Source: Alkalihalobacillus sp. LMS6
Lineage (GTDB): Bacteria; Bacillota; Bacilli; Bacillales; Bacillaceae_D
NCBI RefSeq assembly: GCF_024362765.1
Contig: NZ_CP093302.1
Location: forward strand, 1,952,001 to 2,016,000
Direction: 5' to 3'
DNA: 64,000 nucleotides
Under the pieces are notes generated by a model. That model saw nothing but the letters and a program-made list of their open reading frames with translations. It was not told the DNA's origin and did no database searches. This document shows positions 1-9,045 of the stretch, one piece after another. The position numbers were made by a program, and so were the translations under genes. The first letter of the stretch is position 1; the number at the start of each line of letters is the position of its first letter.

Positions 1-2814
1 TTCAACGGTTTTATCATGTCCTTCCTGGAGTAAACGATCGACTCTTCCTTGGACGCCTAGATGACGACCAAGCAGCATTTGCATATTCACATAAGGATAA
101 ATATGTTCCACATTATAATTTTTCACGATATGTGGACGTAAATCTGCAGGCTGTATCACCTGATGATGGTGTGCGATTGTTGATTTTCCCTCTTCACTAC
201 TTTTGGTAGCAGAAGCTGTAGGCGTCACCCGTTTTGCTAAGTGTTCTGCTTTTAGCTTGCGCTGTTCACTTAATTCAGCAGCTAGCACCTCACGCTTTTC
301 TTCACTCGTTATGCGATTAGCTAACTCTAATCCATTCATCGCATCCTTGGCGTAAATAACGAGTCCTTCGTATTCTGGGGCAATACGTGTATCAACAAAT
401 TTCCGCGTTAACGCTGCTCCTCCTACAAGCACAGGGATGGAAATTGCTTGCTGCTTTAAGTCTTGAGCCGTTAACACCATTTGTTGCGCCGACTTTACTA
501 ATAGCCCCGATAAACCAATCGCAGTCGGCTGTTCTCTCTTAATGGCATCAATTAACTCATTGGACGTCACTTTAATGCCTAAATTAACAATCTCAAATCC
601 ATTATTGCTAAGAATAATATCGACTAAGTTTTTTCCAATGTCGTGAACGTCACCTTTTACTGTTGCTAGTAAGATCTTTCCTTTTCTAGATTCATGATCA
701 CTTTTCTCCATATGCGGTTCAAGAAAAGATACAGCTGCTTTCATCACTTCTGCACTTTGCAACACTTCCGCCACAATTAATTCATTATTGTTGAACAGCC
801 GACCGACCTCATCCATTCCGTCCATCAGCGGCCCATTAATAATATCAAGAGGCGTGGGATACGTTTGCAAGGCAAGAGTTAAGTCAACGTCCAAGCGCTG
901 TTTCGTTCCTTCTACCACATATAAAGCTAATCGTTCTTCTAACGACAATCCTTCGTACTCGATCGTTTGTTTCGAACTTTTTCCACGATAATGAGCGGTG
1001 AAGTCCGCGAGCGTTTGGTCGTCCGTTTCAAAAAGCAATTGATTCGCTAATGCCTTCTCTTCATCTGAGATACTGGCAAACCGTTCAAGTTTCTCTGTAT
1101 TCACGATTGCATAATCAAGACCCGCCTGTGTACAGTGGTACAAATAAACCGAATTTAACACTTCTCTTCCTACAGGTGGCAAACCGAATGATACGTTACT
1201 CACCCCTAGAATCGTTAAGCATTGCGGCAGGTGGTCTTTTATGAGCTTAATTCCTTCTACAGTCGCTGTAGCTGACCCTAAATATTGGGCATCGCCCGTT
1301 CCAACTGGAAACACAAGTGGATCAAAAATAATATCATGTGCTGGAATGCCATGCTTCTCCGTTAATAACTTGAACGAGCGCTTCGCAATTTCTAGCTTTC
1401 GTTCTGCCGTAACCGCCATTCCCGTTTCATCAATCGTTCCTACGACAAGCGCCGCACCAAACTGCTTGACTAGAGGGAGAATCGCTTCAAACCGTTCTTC
1501 GCCATCTTCAAGATTTATGGAATTAATAATCGCTTTTCCTTGCGAATACGTAAGAGCTTCTTTAATGACATTTTCATCGGTTGAATCAATCATGAGCGGA
1601 ACTTTCACTTTATTTGTTACATGAGTTAGAAAAGCAGCCATATCATCTGCTTCCTCACGATCAGGATCCGCCAAGCAAATGTCCACAACATGGGCGCCTT
1701 TCTTTACTTGTGCACGTGCAATTTCTGACGCTTCTTCATACTTCCCTTCTTCGATTAACCGTTTAAATTTCCGTGAACCAATTACATTTGTTCGCTCGCC
1801 CACAAAAAGAGGGCGCATTGAATCATCATAAATGAGTGCCTCTAAGCCAGAAACAGCGTGCTGATGCCGCGTGTTTTCTGTTCGCGGTGAATAGGTTTGC
1901 ACCATTTCTTTTAACGCACGAATGTGAGCAGGCGTTGTTCCACAGCAACCACCTACTACGTTAAGCCAGCCTTTTTCTGCAAAACCTTCAAGCTTTTTCG
2001 CTAACGAGTGCGGTGTCTCATGGTAGCGTCCGTCTTCATCCGGTAAACCAGCATTCGGATAGCAGCTAACATAACTTTCCGCCAGTTCTGACAGCGAGCG
2101 AATGTGATCCCGCATGAATTCTGGTCCTGTTGCACAATTTAATCCGACCACAAGTGGTTGAAGATGTTCAACAGAGAGGGAAAATGCTTCAACGGTTTGT
2201 CCAGCTAATGTTGTCCCCATTGGTTCAATGGTTCCTGAAATAAATAGAGGCAGCGTGACGTTGGTTTTTTTAAACGCTTGCTGTATGCCGATGGAAGCAG
2301 CCTTAACATTACGCATATCCTGACTTGTTTCCAAAAGCAACAGATCCACACCACCGTCAATTAAACCAATCGCTTGTTCTTCATAAGTCGCAATTAATTC
2401 ATTAAACGTTGTTCCCCCTGTGACAGAGAGAGATTTTGTTGTAGGTCCCATCGCCCCTGCCACAAAACGAGGTTCTAAATCCGTGTGCCATTTACGTGCC
2501 TCTTCTACCGCTAATTCAGCGGCTTTCCGACTGATCTCATAAGCAAGGTGCCCTAGTTCATAGTCATCCAGCACTATACTAGAAGAGCCAAACGAATTTG
2601 TGCATATCACATCGGCGCCTGCTTCTAAATACGCTTGATGAATACTGGAAATAATGTCTGGAGCCGTAAGATTTAAATATTCATTGCATCCGTCATAAGC
2701 AGCGCCACCGAAATGTGTTTCCTCTAAATTCGCATCTTGAATCATCGTGCCCATTGCACCATCTAAAACGACAATTTTCTTCTTAAGCTGTTCAACAATC
2801 TGATTATGTCTCAT
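1..2814 (-). CDS. metH: Cobalamin-dependent methionine synthase, C-terminus cut by window edge
   Basis: Transfers the methyl group of 5-methyl-tetrahydrofolate to homocysteine through a cobalamin cofactor, the last step of methionine synthesis in the cytoplasm. The frame is open from an ATG at 2812-2814 to base 1, giving 938 codons of a family usually near 1150 residues, so most of the reactivation domain is outside the window. An N-terminal homocysteine-binding domain carries the zinc ligands GGCCGT (Cys290, Cys291) and an earlier NCATG (Cys near 226). The pterin-binding and cobalamin-cap regions follow. The cobalamin lower-ligand motif D722-V-H724-D-I-G727 is intact. The start codon overlaps the stop of the upstream yitJ-like gene (ATGA), so translation is probably coupled. 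It is the third gene of the SAM-riboswitch operon. Confidence 0.95.
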   Translation of the reverse strand, partial: MRHNQIVEQLKKKIVVLDGAMGTMIQDANLEETHFGGAAYDGCNEYLNLTAPDIISSIHQAYLEAGADVICTNSFGSSSIVLDDYELGHLAYEISRKAAELAVEEARKWHTDLEPRFVAGAMGPTTKSLSVTGGTTFNELIATYEEQAIGLIDGGVDLLLLETSQDMRNVKAASIGIQQAFKKTNVTLPLFISGTIEPMGTTLAGQTVEAFSLSVEHLQPLVVGLNCATGPEFMRDHIRSLSELAESYVSCYPNAGLPDEDGRYHETPHSLAKKLEGFAEKGWLNVVGGCCGTTPAHIRALKEMVQTYSPRTENTRHQHAVSGLEALIYDDSMRPLFVGERTNVIGSRKFKRLIEEGKYEEASEIARAQVKKGAHVVDICLADPDREEADDMAAFLTHVTNKVKVPLMIDSTDENVIKEALTYSQGKAIINSINLEDGEERFEAILPLVKQFGAALVVGTIDETGMAVTAERKLEIAKRSFKLLTEKHGIPAHDIIFDPLVFPVGTGDAQYLGSATATVEGIKLIKDHLPQCLTILGVSNVSFGLPPVGREVLNSVYLYHCTQAGLDYAIVNTEKLERFASISDEEKALANQLLFETDDQTLADFTAHYRGKSSKQTIEYEGLSLEERLALYVVEGTKQRLDVDLTLALQTYPTPLDIINGPLMDGMDEVGRLFNNNELIVAEVLQSAEVMKAAVSFLEPHMEKSDHESRKGKILLATVKGDVHDIGKNLVDIILSNNGFEIVNLGIKVTSNELIDAIKREQPTAIGLSGLLVKSAQQMVLTAQDLKQQAISIPVLVGGAALTRKFVDTRIAPEYEGLVIYAKDAMNGLELANRITSEEKREVLAAELSEQRKLKAEHLAKRVTPTASATKSSEEGKSTIAHHHQVIQPADLRPHIVKNYNVEHIYPYVNMQMLLGRHLGVQGRVDRLLQEGHDKTVE

Positions 2815-4667
2815 TGTAACTCCCTTTCTTTATGCAACGGTGCGGTTGTCTGTTCTCGTAAGTATGTGGCCAGTTCAACGGTTAAGTGATAACGCAAAAA
2901 TGGCGTAATTAAATAAATTCCATTAAAATAAGTTGCAGCCTCTCGAGCTAACGATTTTGCAATCGCAAGTCCTTCTCGTTCCGCTTTAACAACGTCTTCT
3001 CCAGCTCGCGCCATTCGTGCTCTCGTCTCATCAGAAAGCGAAATCCCAGGCACTTCATTATGAAGAAACTCTGCATTTCGGCTGCTCGTTAACGGCATAA
3101 TTCCAACAAAAATGGGAACGTTTAAATGCTTCGTAGCCTCATAAATCTGTTTAAACTGACTTTCATCAAAAATTGGTTGAGTAAGGAAGTAATCGGCTCC
3201 CGCTTCAATCTTTTTTTCTAAACGCTTGACGGCTTTGTCAAGATGTTTCACGTTCGGATTAAACGCTGCTGCTGTTGTAAACGATGTTTTTTTTCCGAGA
3301 GACTTACCTGAAAATGAAATCCCTTCATTCATTTGTTTAATGAGCGGCAACAGTTTTGTCGACGATACATCGTAAACAGAAGTCGCTCCAGGAAAATCGC
3401 CAATTTTACTCGGATCACCTGTAATGAGCAGCAAATCAGATAACCCAGCTAAATCAAGTCCCATTAAATGAGATTGCAAGCCAATTAAATTTCGGTCACG
3501 ACACGTTAAGTGGACAAGACTTTGAAGACCCACTTCTTCTTTTACAATCATCGCCAACGTTTGATTATCAACTCTTGGACTTGCTAACGAGTTATCCGCT
3601 AATGTCAATGCGTCAATCCCAGCAGCTTTTAACGCTTTTGCCCCTTCAATAAATGTATCAATTGTTAATTTTTTCGGCGGATCAAGTTCAACAATAATGG
3701 TTTGTTTTTGCTCCACAACATCTTTAATCGATTGTTTTGTTTCAGAAGGAGGAACCAACTCTGTATGTCTTGCATGTTTTCGAATCGTTCGCTTAACAGG
3801 CGAGCGCCCACTTGCGGCCTGTTTAATTGCTTCGATGTGGGCTGGCGTCGTGCCACAGCATCCCCCTATCACATGCACCCCTTCATTAATAAATCGTTCT
3901 GACATTGATGTGAAATAGTCTGTATTCGACGCATAGACAAAGCGCCCATCTCGATAGCCTGGTAAACTTGCATTTGGATAACAAGCTAACGGTATATCAT
4001 AAGGTAGTTCAAGCTCCTCAATGGATCGAAGCATATGATAAGGTCCCATGCGGCAATTTAACCCTGTAACATCCGCTCCTGCTTCATACAGTTCTGTTAA
4101 ACCTTGACTAAGAGGAATGCCTCCTTTTAACACACTAATGTCACCAAGCGATACGTTTGCGATGATCGGCAAATTTGTTTTTTTGCGTGTCGCGACAACC
4201 AATTCTTTTATTTCAAAAAAATCATAAAACGTTTCAAACAATAAGCCATCCACACCCGCTTTTAACAGCACATCTACTTGCTGATTTAACGATTGGACGC
4301 ATTCATTTCGATCGATTTGTTCATATTGAAACCCTTGAATCCCACCGACTGTTCCAACGACAAACGCTTGCTTCTTCTCACTTGTATTCACCGCTTGTTT
4401 GGCAAGCTCAACCGCTGCTTCATTTATGGCCTCCATGTCTTCTTGTAGTCCATAACGTGCTAATTTATGGCCGTTTGCTGCATACGTATTCGTTTGAATA
4501 ACAGTTGCTCCAGCATGTAAATACGCTTGATGAATCGAAATCACTTCGGTTGGTTTAGAAAGATTTAATTCTTCAAAACATAAGTCATAGCCCGCCTCAT
4601 ATAAAACCGTTCCCATTGCGCCATCAGCGACAATAACAGAAGACGTTACAGCCTCTCTCAAGTTCAT
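2811..4667 (-). CDS. yitJ: Bifunctional homocysteine S-methyltransferase / 5,10-methylenetetrahydrofolate reductase (YitJ type)
   Basis: A two-domain protein of 618 residues. The N-terminal half is a zinc homocysteine methyltransferase with ligands in GLNC (Cys205) and GGCCGT (Cys270, Cys271). The C-terminal half, from about residue 310, is a methylene-tetrahydrofolate reductase that makes the methyl donor used by MetH. The frame can be extended to a GTG at 4676, but the sequence AGGGAGGTG lies 8 nt before the ATG at 4665-4667 and would overlap the GTG, so the ATG start is preferred. It lies between metI (5' side) and metH (3' side, 4-nt overlap). The family is known from B. subtilis YitJ. 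The assignment of both activities is from the family, not tested here. Confidence 0.93.
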   Translation of the reverse strand: MNLREAVTSSVIVADGAMGTVLYEAGYDLCFEELNLSKPTEVISIHQAYLHAGATVIQTNTYAANGHKLARYGLQEDMEAINEAAVELAKQAVNTSEKKQAFVVGTVGGIQGFQYEQIDRNECVQSLNQQVDVLLKAGVDGLLFETFYDFFEIKELVVATRKKTNLPIIANVSLGDISVLKGGIPLSQGLTELYEAGADVTGLNCRMGPYHMLRSIEELELPYDIPLACYPNASLPGYRDGRFVYASNTDYFTSMSERFINEGVHVIGGCCGTTPAHIEAIKQAASGRSPVKRTIRKHARHTELVPPSETKQSIKDVVEQKQTIIVELDPPKKLTIDTFIEGAKALKAAGIDALTLADNSLASPRVDNQTLAMIVKEEVGLQSLVHLTCRDRNLIGLQSHLMGLDLAGLSDLLLITGDPSKIGDFPGATSVYDVSSTKLLPLIKQMNEGISFSGKSLGKKTSFTTAAAFNPNVKHLDKAVKRLEKKIEAGADYFLTQPIFDESQFKQIYEATKHLNVPIFVGIMPLTSSRNAEFLHNEVPGISLSDETRARMARAGEDVVKAEREGLAIAKSLAREAATYFNGIYLITPFLRYHLTVELATYLREQTTAPLHKERELQ

Positions 4668-4672
4668 GGACC

Positions 4673-5785
4673 TCACCTCCCTTGATTCGTTGCTTGTTCA
4701 AATGCTTGTTTTAGATCAGCGATTAAATCTTCGCTATGTTCAATTCCGACCGAAAGCCGTAACAACGTCTGATCGATGCCTTTTTCAATCCGAAGTTCTT
4801 CCGGAATATCAGCGTGGGTTTGCGTAGCCGGATACGTCATTAAACTTTCCACTCCTCCTAAGCTTTCTGCAAAAGAAATTAGTTGAAGTGCTTTGAGTAT
4901 GGGATTTATGTAGGATTCATCAGTCACACGAAATGACAACATGCCACCTTTTCCCGGATATAAAACGTCACGCACGAGAGGCTCTTCCTCTAACATCGAA
5001 ACGATTTGTTTTGCATTGATTTCATGTTGTTTCATTCGCAGCGCTAATGTTTTCATGCCCCTCATTAATAACCAGGAGTCAAATGCACCGAGAATGAAAC
5101 CTGCTCCATTGTGAAAGTAGCCTAATTGTTCACTCAATTCCGCTGATTTTGCAACAACCAGCCCAGCGACAACGTCATTGTGGCCACCTAAATATTTTGT
5201 CGCTGAATGGATGACGATATCTGCTCCATCCACTAATGGCTTTTGTAACAACGGTGTTAAAAACGTATTGTCGACGATAAGGAGTACATTTGCTTTTTTG
5301 GCAAGAGTCGCTAGCTCCTGTATGGAGGCTTCTTTCATTAATGGATTTGTAGGTGTTTCCACAAAAATCGCCTTTGTCTCGGCTTTTAATTTACGTTCAA
5401 CGGCATGTAAATCAGCCATATCTACATAGTCAAAGCGCAGCCCCCACTTTGTCCATCCACCTTCAAACAATCTGTAGGTACCACCGTACAAATCATCTGA
5501 ACATAAAATATGATCGCCTTGCCCAAAAAGTGAAAACACGAGTTGAATGGCTGACATGCCAGAACTTGTTGCAAACCCTTGGTTTCCATGTTCTAAATTT
5601 GCAATGGCTTGTTCGAGCACTTCTCGAGTTGGATTTCCAGTACGAGCATAATCGTACCCTGTAGATTCTTGAATTCCTGCGTGACGATACGCAGTAGAGA
5701 AATACACCGGTGCATTAACAGCGCCGGTTGCATCACTTCGACGATTTCCAATTTGCGCTAGGATTGATTCATCATGTGTTGTCAT
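4673..5785 (-). CDS. metI: Cystathionine gamma-synthase / O-acetylhomoserine thiolyase (MetI type)
   Basis: A PLP-dependent Cys/Met metabolism enzyme of 370 residues, the usual length. The PLP lysine lies in SATKYLGGH, with the YxR pocket motif (YARTGNPT) near residue 46. It closely resembles B. subtilis MetI, which makes cystathionine from O-acetylhomoserine and cysteine and can also use sulfide directly. AAGGGGG sits 7 nt before the ATG. It is the first gene behind the SAM riboswitch and ends within a few bases of the yitJ-like start. In B. subtilis metI is followed by metC (cystathionine beta-lyase). Here no metC follows, so either metC is elsewhere or direct sulfhydrylation is used (inference). 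Confidence 0.9.
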   Translation of the reverse strand: MTTHDESILAQIGNRRSDATGAVNAPVYFSTAYRHAGIQESTGYDYARTGNPTREVLEQAIANLEHGNQGFATSSGMSAIQLVFSLFGQGDHILCSDDLYGGTYRLFEGGWTKWGLRFDYVDMADLHAVERKLKAETKAIFVETPTNPLMKEASIQELATLAKKANVLLIVDNTFLTPLLQKPLVDGADIVIHSATKYLGGHNDVVAGLVVAKSAELSEQLGYFHNGAGFILGAFDSWLLMRGMKTLALRMKQHEINAKQIVSMLEEEPLVRDVLYPGKGGMLSFRVTDESYINPILKALQLISFAESLGGVESLMTYPATQTHADIPEELRIEKGIDQTLLRLSVGIEHSEDLIADLKQAFEQATNQGR

Positions 5786-5812
5786 TTTTTATCCCCCTTA
5801 AAAACGGTACAA

Positions 5813-5850
5813 TCATAAAAAACCTTTCTTCAAGATGTAAGAAGAAAGGT
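5813..5850 (-). terminator. Intrinsic terminator of the SAM riboswitch
   Basis: On the minus strand AACCTTTCTTC and GAAGAAAGGTT form a stem followed by a T run. It lies between the S-box aptamer and metI, in the position of the expression platform. Confidence 0.85.
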
Positions 5851-5967
5851 TGCGAACGATTCTCTTATCTTGCAGATTTCTGCTGGATTTAGCACCTTGC
5901 CAATTAAAGCTGGTTGCTGAGACTTCGTCGGGCCATGTCCCTCCGTCTCTCTTGATAAGATCTATTA
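5851..5967 (-). promoter_or_regulatory. SAM riboswitch (S-box) leader of the methionine operon
   Basis: The minus strand shows conserved S-box blocks in order: CTTATCAAGAG, GGAGGGAC, TGGCCCGA, GAAG and CAGCAACC, then AAGGTGCTAAATCCAGCAG and a closing strand GATAAGAG that pairs with the start to make helix P1. S-boxes bind S-adenosylmethionine and end transcription early. The terminator just downstream (5813-5850) and metI after it fit that arrangement, so metI-yitJ-metH should be expressed when SAM is low. Confidence 0.95.
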
Positions 5968-6038
5968 AGTTTATTTGCTATTGTCACAACTTTAACGCAA
6001 AACAAATGATTCTGCAACCCGTAGCATTGAAAATGCAT

Positions 6039-6079
6039 AAAAAAAACGCACAGCTTGTCTTACATAGCTGTACGTTTTT
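6039..6079 (-). terminator. Intrinsic terminator after the zinc-ribbon gene
   Basis: Minus-strand stem AAAACGTACAGCT / AGCTGTGCGTTTT followed by eight T. It lies 8 bases after the stop of the small gene at 6087-6254 and upstream of the SAM riboswitch. Confidence 0.8.
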
Positions 6080-6086
6080 CGCACGT

Positions 6087-6254
6087 TCATGCTTCAGGTG
6101 ACGCTTCAATAATTAGTTGATCTTCATTTCCACATACACACTGTTTAAAGCCTGTTTCATACTCTCCGTTTTCATTTCGTTTTCCACGTAAAATGTATTT
6201 CTCTCCACATAAAGGGCAACGAATGACAATTCGATAACGATTCGCTGTTGTCAC
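6087..6254 (-). CDS. Small zinc-ribbon protein, 55 aa (YpeQ/DUF2197-like)
   Basis: A GTG start with AAAGGAGGAGG just upstream opens a 55-residue frame. It has two cysteine pairs, CPLC (Cys13, Cys16) and CVC (Cys39, Cys41), the pattern of a small zinc ribbon. The rest is basic in the middle and acidic at the C-terminus. The stop is followed by a strong terminator. It lies 14 bases downstream of prsW on the same strand, so they may be cotranscribed. It looks like the short DUF2197 proteins of bacilli such as YpeQ, but that match is from memory. Function unknown. Confidence 0.8.
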   Translation of the reverse strand: MTTANRYRIVIRCPLCGEKYILRGKRNENGEYETGFKQCVCGNEDQLIIEASPEA

Positions 6255-6268
6255 GCTATCCTCCTCCT

Positions 6269-6952
6269 TTAGTTCAGATTGCTCTTTTCATCTTCATCTA
6301 GTTTGTTCGCCTTTTTTATTTTCCATATTGCTAATAGCCACAGCGCAATCATAAATGGAATCATTAAATATAAGAAATAATGTCCAAAATCCATTAGAAT
6401 GTAGTCGTAACTTCCGTGCAAAATCATTGGTAGTACAGCCGCTAAAAAAAGAAATAGTTGTTTTTTTGAAGGATGGTATTTGGCTCTTCCCACGTAGTAA
6501 CCCATAATTATTCCGTAAACAGCATGAGCCGTTGTCGGTAATAACGTTCTCGGAAGTACGTGATCAAACCCATATGCAATCATATATAAACTATTTTCAA
6601 CGGAAGCAAAACCAAGAGATAACGCTACGCCAAAAACGATTCCATCAATTGGTTGCTTGAGTTGACCATGTTGATAAGCAAATATGAACAACATCAGCCA
6701 TTTTAAACCCTCTTCTATCAATCCGTAAAGCAAAAAAGCTTTTAAAAACGAATGAGCTAAGATGGCTTCTTCTGTGAAAGCAAATTGAATGACTGAAATT
6801 GGTAAGACGAGCAAGGCGCCAATAATAAAGATTCTTAGGACTAAAAACATGGCACCTCGACTAAAGGAATCGCGTAAATACACATAAGAGAACAATGCCA
6901 TGGCCGGAGCCAGAGCCGCAAGAATAAAAGAAATCAACGCTTGTCGACCCAC
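6269..6952 (-). CDS. prsW: PrsW-family intramembrane metalloprotease
   Basis: A 227-residue multi-pass membrane protein with about seven hydrophobic segments. The PrsW signature is present: an EExxK motif (EEGLK), a downstream ASVEN motif, and conserved histidines in TAHAVYG and LHGSYD. In B. subtilis PrsW cuts the anti-sigma factor RsiW at site 1 in response to antimicrobial peptides and envelope stress. No anti-sigma gene is in this window, so the substrate is unknown. The start used is a GTG with only a weak GAGAG upstream. The next ATG is at residue 18 and would remove part of the first membrane segment. Confidence 0.88.
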   Translation of the reverse strand: MGRQALISFILAALAPAMALFSYVYLRDSFSRGAMFLVLRIFIIGALLVLPISVIQFAFTEEAILAHSFLKAFLLYGLIEEGLKWLMLFIFAYQHGQLKQPIDGIVFGVALSLGFASVENSLYMIAYGFDHVLPRTLLPTTAHAVYGIIMGYYVGRAKYHPSKKQLFLFLAAVLPMILHGSYDYILMDFGHYFLYLMIPFMIALWLLAIWKIKKANKLDEDEKSNLN

Positions 6953-7020
6953 TCTCTAAAAGGACGTCCGCTACATAATCCAGTATACGCCTCACATTAA
7001 TGAGACTCAAGTTTCACCGC

Positions 7021-7980
7021 TTATGAAAACCCAACGGCAAGATCCTGGTGAGCTGCCGTTAAAACGAGCGCTTTAATTCTTGCTTTTTTACTATCGTAAT
7101 CAGACCCTAAAATGACGCCAAGTTGTTCTAAGTGGTGTGCACTTCCTTTATAATCATATGTCGGATACACTTTCCCCTCTTCAGATGACGTTGTTAAGAT
7201 AATAGGCTTCTTCTTTTGCAACGCCTCTTTAATAGGGGCAACTAACTGTGGCGGCACTTGACCTCGACCAACGGCTTCAATAACAAGCCCATCCACAGTA
7301 TCCAGCATGGCACGTAGCGTTTGTTCAGACATCCCTAAATAAATTTTTGCAATTCCGATCTCAAGAAATGTGGGTTCCTTTACCATATACATTTCCCGTC
7401 GAATTGGCTTTTGATACGTAAAAATAACATCATTGTCAATAATCCCTAAATAACCAAATCCAAAAGCATTAAAGCCTTGAATGTTGGACGCATGTTCTTT
7501 TTTTACATAACGTGCGGAAAAGATCCGTTCATTGAATACAACCACACACCCTGTACCTTGTAAATCTGGTTCACATGCCGCATATATCGCGTGCCTTAAG
7601 TTCATAAATGCGTCACTGCCTGTTTCCTCTGGCCCCCGTTGTGAACCTGTTACAACGACTGGTCTTTCATCTACATTTGTTAAATCTAAATAATAGGCCG
7701 TTTCCTCCAATGTATCTGTACCGTGGGTAACAACAACTCCGTTTACATCATTTGCTTGAAAAGCTTTTTTCACTTCATAAGCTAGGGTAGCCCAATCTTC
7801 CGGCGTCAAGTGGACGCTTGGTTTCTGCAAAACGGAGCGCACCGTTACATTAATATCCGTTGGTAACCCACATAAATTAGCTAATTCTTCCCCTGTTAAT
7901 TCGCCAGCAACTAATTTTCCGTTATCACCTGTGGTACTTGCAATCGTTCCACCTGTAGTTAAAAGTACGACGTGCCTCAA
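7021..7980 (-). CDS. ansA: L-asparaginase
   Basis: Hydrolyses asparagine to aspartate and ammonia. The protein is 319 residues with both threonine active-site motifs of the family: TTGGTIAS (Thr12) and THGTDT (Thr88, Asp89), plus a downstream lysine region. No signal peptide is visible, so it should be cytoplasmic (type I-like). It lies between prsW and ypdA, 17 bases after ypdA on the same strand. It is close to gudB, so the segment groups two steps of amino-acid nitrogen release. The ansA symbol is by family, since type I and II are hard to separate by eye. Confidence 0.88.
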   Translation of the reverse strand: MRHVVLLTTGGTIASTTGDNGKLVAGELTGEELANLCGLPTDINVTVRSVLQKPSVHLTPEDWATLAYEVKKAFQANDVNGVVVTHGTDTLEETAYYLDLTNVDERPVVVTGSQRGPEETGSDAFMNLRHAIYAACEPDLQGTGCVVVFNERIFSARYVKKEHASNIQGFNAFGFGYLGIIDNDVIFTYQKPIRREMYMVKEPTFLEIGIAKIYLGMSEQTLRAMLDTVDGLVIEAVGRGQVPPQLVAPIKEALQKKKPIILTTSSEEGKVYPTYDYKGSAHHLEQLGVILGSDYDSKKARIKALVLTAAHQDLAVGFS

Positions 7981-7997
7981 TGTTTTTCCTCCATTTT

Positions 7998-8954
7998 CTA
8001 CTTTTGGTTTATCGTTTCTGCAATGTTTTTTCCGTGTTCTCTGCCATTTTCAATGAAAATTTCGTTTGCATGGTTACCCGCTGCTATGACACCGGCAATA
8101 TAGACATTCGCAACATTTGTCTCCATTGTTGCTGGATTAAAGGTTGGCCGACCAGACACATCGTCTACTTCGACACCCATGTTTCGTAAAAAAGTATGAT
8201 CAGGATGATAGCCTGTCATAGCAAAAACAAAATCAGCTTTCGCTTCTGCCTCTTCTCCATTTACTGTATAGTGAACCGCTTCTTCCGTAATTTGATTAAT
8301 ATGCGCGTTAAAAGCAAGGCTAATGCGCTCGTTTTTCACTAAAGAAACGAGTTCAGGTAAAATCCATGGCTTCACGCTAGCAGAATAATCGGAACCTCGA
8401 TACAGCATGGTAACATGTGCGCCTGCTTTTTCGAGCTCAATGGCAGCATCAACAGCTGAGTTTTTACCGCCGATCACTACTACATGATGATTGAAGTACG
8501 GGTGCGCTTCTTTGAAGTAATGCATGACATGGCTGTTTGTTTCACCAGGAATATTCATCAGGTTCGGCGAATCATAATAACCTGTTGCAACCACCACATT
8601 TCGCGCCTGGTACGTACGTTTTGATGTTTCCACTTGGAATGTGCTATCAGTCTGCTTATGCACGGCTTGAACTTGTTCATAGGCATGTACATTTATTTGC
8701 TTGCGCTCTGTCACCATTCGATAATAGACAAGCGCTTGATTTCGTTTCGGTTTTCGCTCTTCCGTTATAAACGGTACACCACCAATTTCTAGCCGTTCAC
8801 TCGTGCTAAAAAACGTTTGGTGTGTTGGGTAGCGATAGATTGCATTTACAATATTTTCTTTTTCGATTACAAGTGTCGATAACCCTTTCTCATCACACTC
8901 AATTGCGGCAGATAATCCGCACGGCCCTCCACCAATTATGATTACATCATACAT
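7998..8954 (-). CDS. ypdA: YpdA-type FAD/NADPH oxidoreductase (putative bacillithiol disulfide reductase)
   Basis: A two-dinucleotide-binding-domain flavoprotein. The FAD motif IIIGGGPCG stands at the very N-terminus and a second Rossmann motif VVIGGKNSA at about residue 150. YpdA proteins in Firmicutes reduce bacillithiol disulfide. The frame can be extended to 9020, but that would place codons inside the 12-bp terminator stem at 8992-9027, so the long start is unlikely. The ATG at 8954 gives the usual family N-terminus. An ATG at 8987 (AAGGG 8 nt upstream, provided by the terminator stem) is the alternative and adds eleven mostly acidic residues. The gene follows gudB, as in B. subtilis. 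Confidence 0.88.
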   Translation of the reverse strand: MYDVIIIGGGPCGLSAAIECDEKGLSTLVIEKENIVNAIYRYPTHQTFFSTSERLEIGGVPFITEERKPKRNQALVYYRMVTERKQINVHAYEQVQAVHKQTDSTFQVETSKRTYQARNVVVATGYYDSPNLMNIPGETNSHVMHYFKEAHPYFNHHVVVIGGKNSAVDAAIELEKAGAHVTMLYRGSDYSASVKPWILPELVSLVKNERISLAFNAHINQITEEAVHYTVNGEEAEAKADFVFAMTGYHPDHTFLRNMGVEVDDVSGRPTFNPATMETNVANVYIAGVIAAGNHANEIFIENGREHGKNIAETINQK

Positions 8955-8991
8955 CTGTTGATCATCCTCTTCTTCATCCTTATTCATCAGC

Positions 8992-9027
8992 AAAACCCTT
9001 GTGCATAACGCTATACACAAGGGTTTT
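8992..9027 (-). terminator. Intrinsic terminator between gudB and ypdA
   Basis: Perfect 12-bp inverted repeat AAAACCCTTGTG / CACAAGGGTTTT with a 12-base loop and T runs at both ends. It lies 19 bases after the gudB stop. Confidence 0.8.
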
Positions 9028-9045
9028 CTTCAATCGTATATCAAG

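Noticed and set aside
5850-6101. An 83-codon plus-strand frame
   Set aside because: It lies across the SAM riboswitch and a terminator, which explain the sequence.
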